Below, in pieces: positions 63,962 through 64,000 of a stretch of DNA of 64,000 nt; positions within the stretch are counted from its first letter, which is position 1, and every line of letters starts with the position of its first letter. Source of the DNA: Gracilibacillus halotolerans. Lineage in GTDB: Bacteria > Bacillota > Bacilli > Bacillales > Amphibacillaceae. A model generated the notes under the pieces. It made no database searches. It was not told the origin of the DNA and saw nothing but the letters and a program-made list of their open reading frames with translations. Location of the stretch: the NCBI RefSeq assembly GCF_014206945.1, contig NZ_JACHON010000003.1, forward strand, positions 1 to 64,000, given 5' to 3'. A program made the position numbers and the translations under genes.

Positions 63962-64000
63962 CTCAATTCATTAAATGTAACTAATAAATCATCATGAAAT

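Noticed and set aside
1-64000. tRNA, rRNA and CRISPR array
   Set aside because: I saw no cloverleaf, rRNA segment or regularly spaced repeats in the window.

Overview
The window is AT-rich DNA from a Gram-positive endospore-former type genome. OpuC-type osmolyte uptake with a GbsR-family regulator, a mannitol PTS with a PRD activator, YcnK, YdaL/YdaM, a DUF3231 protein and bacillithiol transferase all point to a halotolerant member of the Bacillaceae (Oceanobacillus/Virgibacillus-like). This is inferred from gene content; no rRNA or other phylogenetic marker is present.

Layout. 1-4.3 kb: IS3 remnant, small XRE regulator, short-form zinc alcohol dehydrogenase and a choline/carnitine acyltransferase. 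4.7-9.1 kb: GbsR-type regulator divergent from a four-gene osmoprotectant ABC transporter. 9.2-14.2 kb: possible small RNA, coiled-coil membrane protein, potABCD. 14.3-16.2 kb: an SDR gene behind a Rex-type operator and a small membrane protein. 16.4-21.8 kb: mannitol operon mtlA-mtlR-mtlF-mtlD. 22-25.4 kb: diguanylate cyclase, a 397-bp non-coding repeat, and a copper cluster (ycnK, SCO, FixH-like). 25.9-31.1 kb: an eroded accessory stretch with nuclease, DoxX, SDR and binding-protein remnants, a kinase, a PadR/HAAS pair and an esterase. 31.1-40 kb: two-component system, DUF418 protein, formate/nitrite channel, then apbE with two flavoreductases (one with a C-terminal flavinylation-type motif), a second repeat copy and a DUF3231 protein. 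40.5-45 kb: exopolysaccharide-type genes (GH113-like, ydaL, ydaM). 45.1-49.6 kb: nucleoside uptake and degradation operon. 49.8-50.8 kb: CMD-family protein and a deaminase.

51.5-58.8 kb is the most striking region: a probable circular bacteriocin cluster on the minus strand. Two tandem precursor genes encode the same 64-residue core but have diverged leaders. They are followed by a small membrane protein, a multi-spanning membrane protein, a DUF95/SpoIIM protein, an ABC ATPase, another membrane protein, and an adaptor/ATPase/permease exporter of the AS-48 EFGH or YknXYZ type. A small cationic membrane protein (candidate immunity) and its decayed paralogue lie divergently. 59-64 kb: degenerate IS3-type element, then an HMA chaperone, a Ric/ScdA-like small protein and a P1B ATPase with an unusual CPG motif. 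Their two promoters have the same FNR-type geometry. BstA (YfiT) closes the window.

Two redox themes recur. Rex-like palindromes sit just downstream of the -10 box of the SDR and apbE promoters, and FNR-like boxes sit at about -41.5 of the metal-handling promoters. No tRNA, rRNA or CRISPR array was seen.
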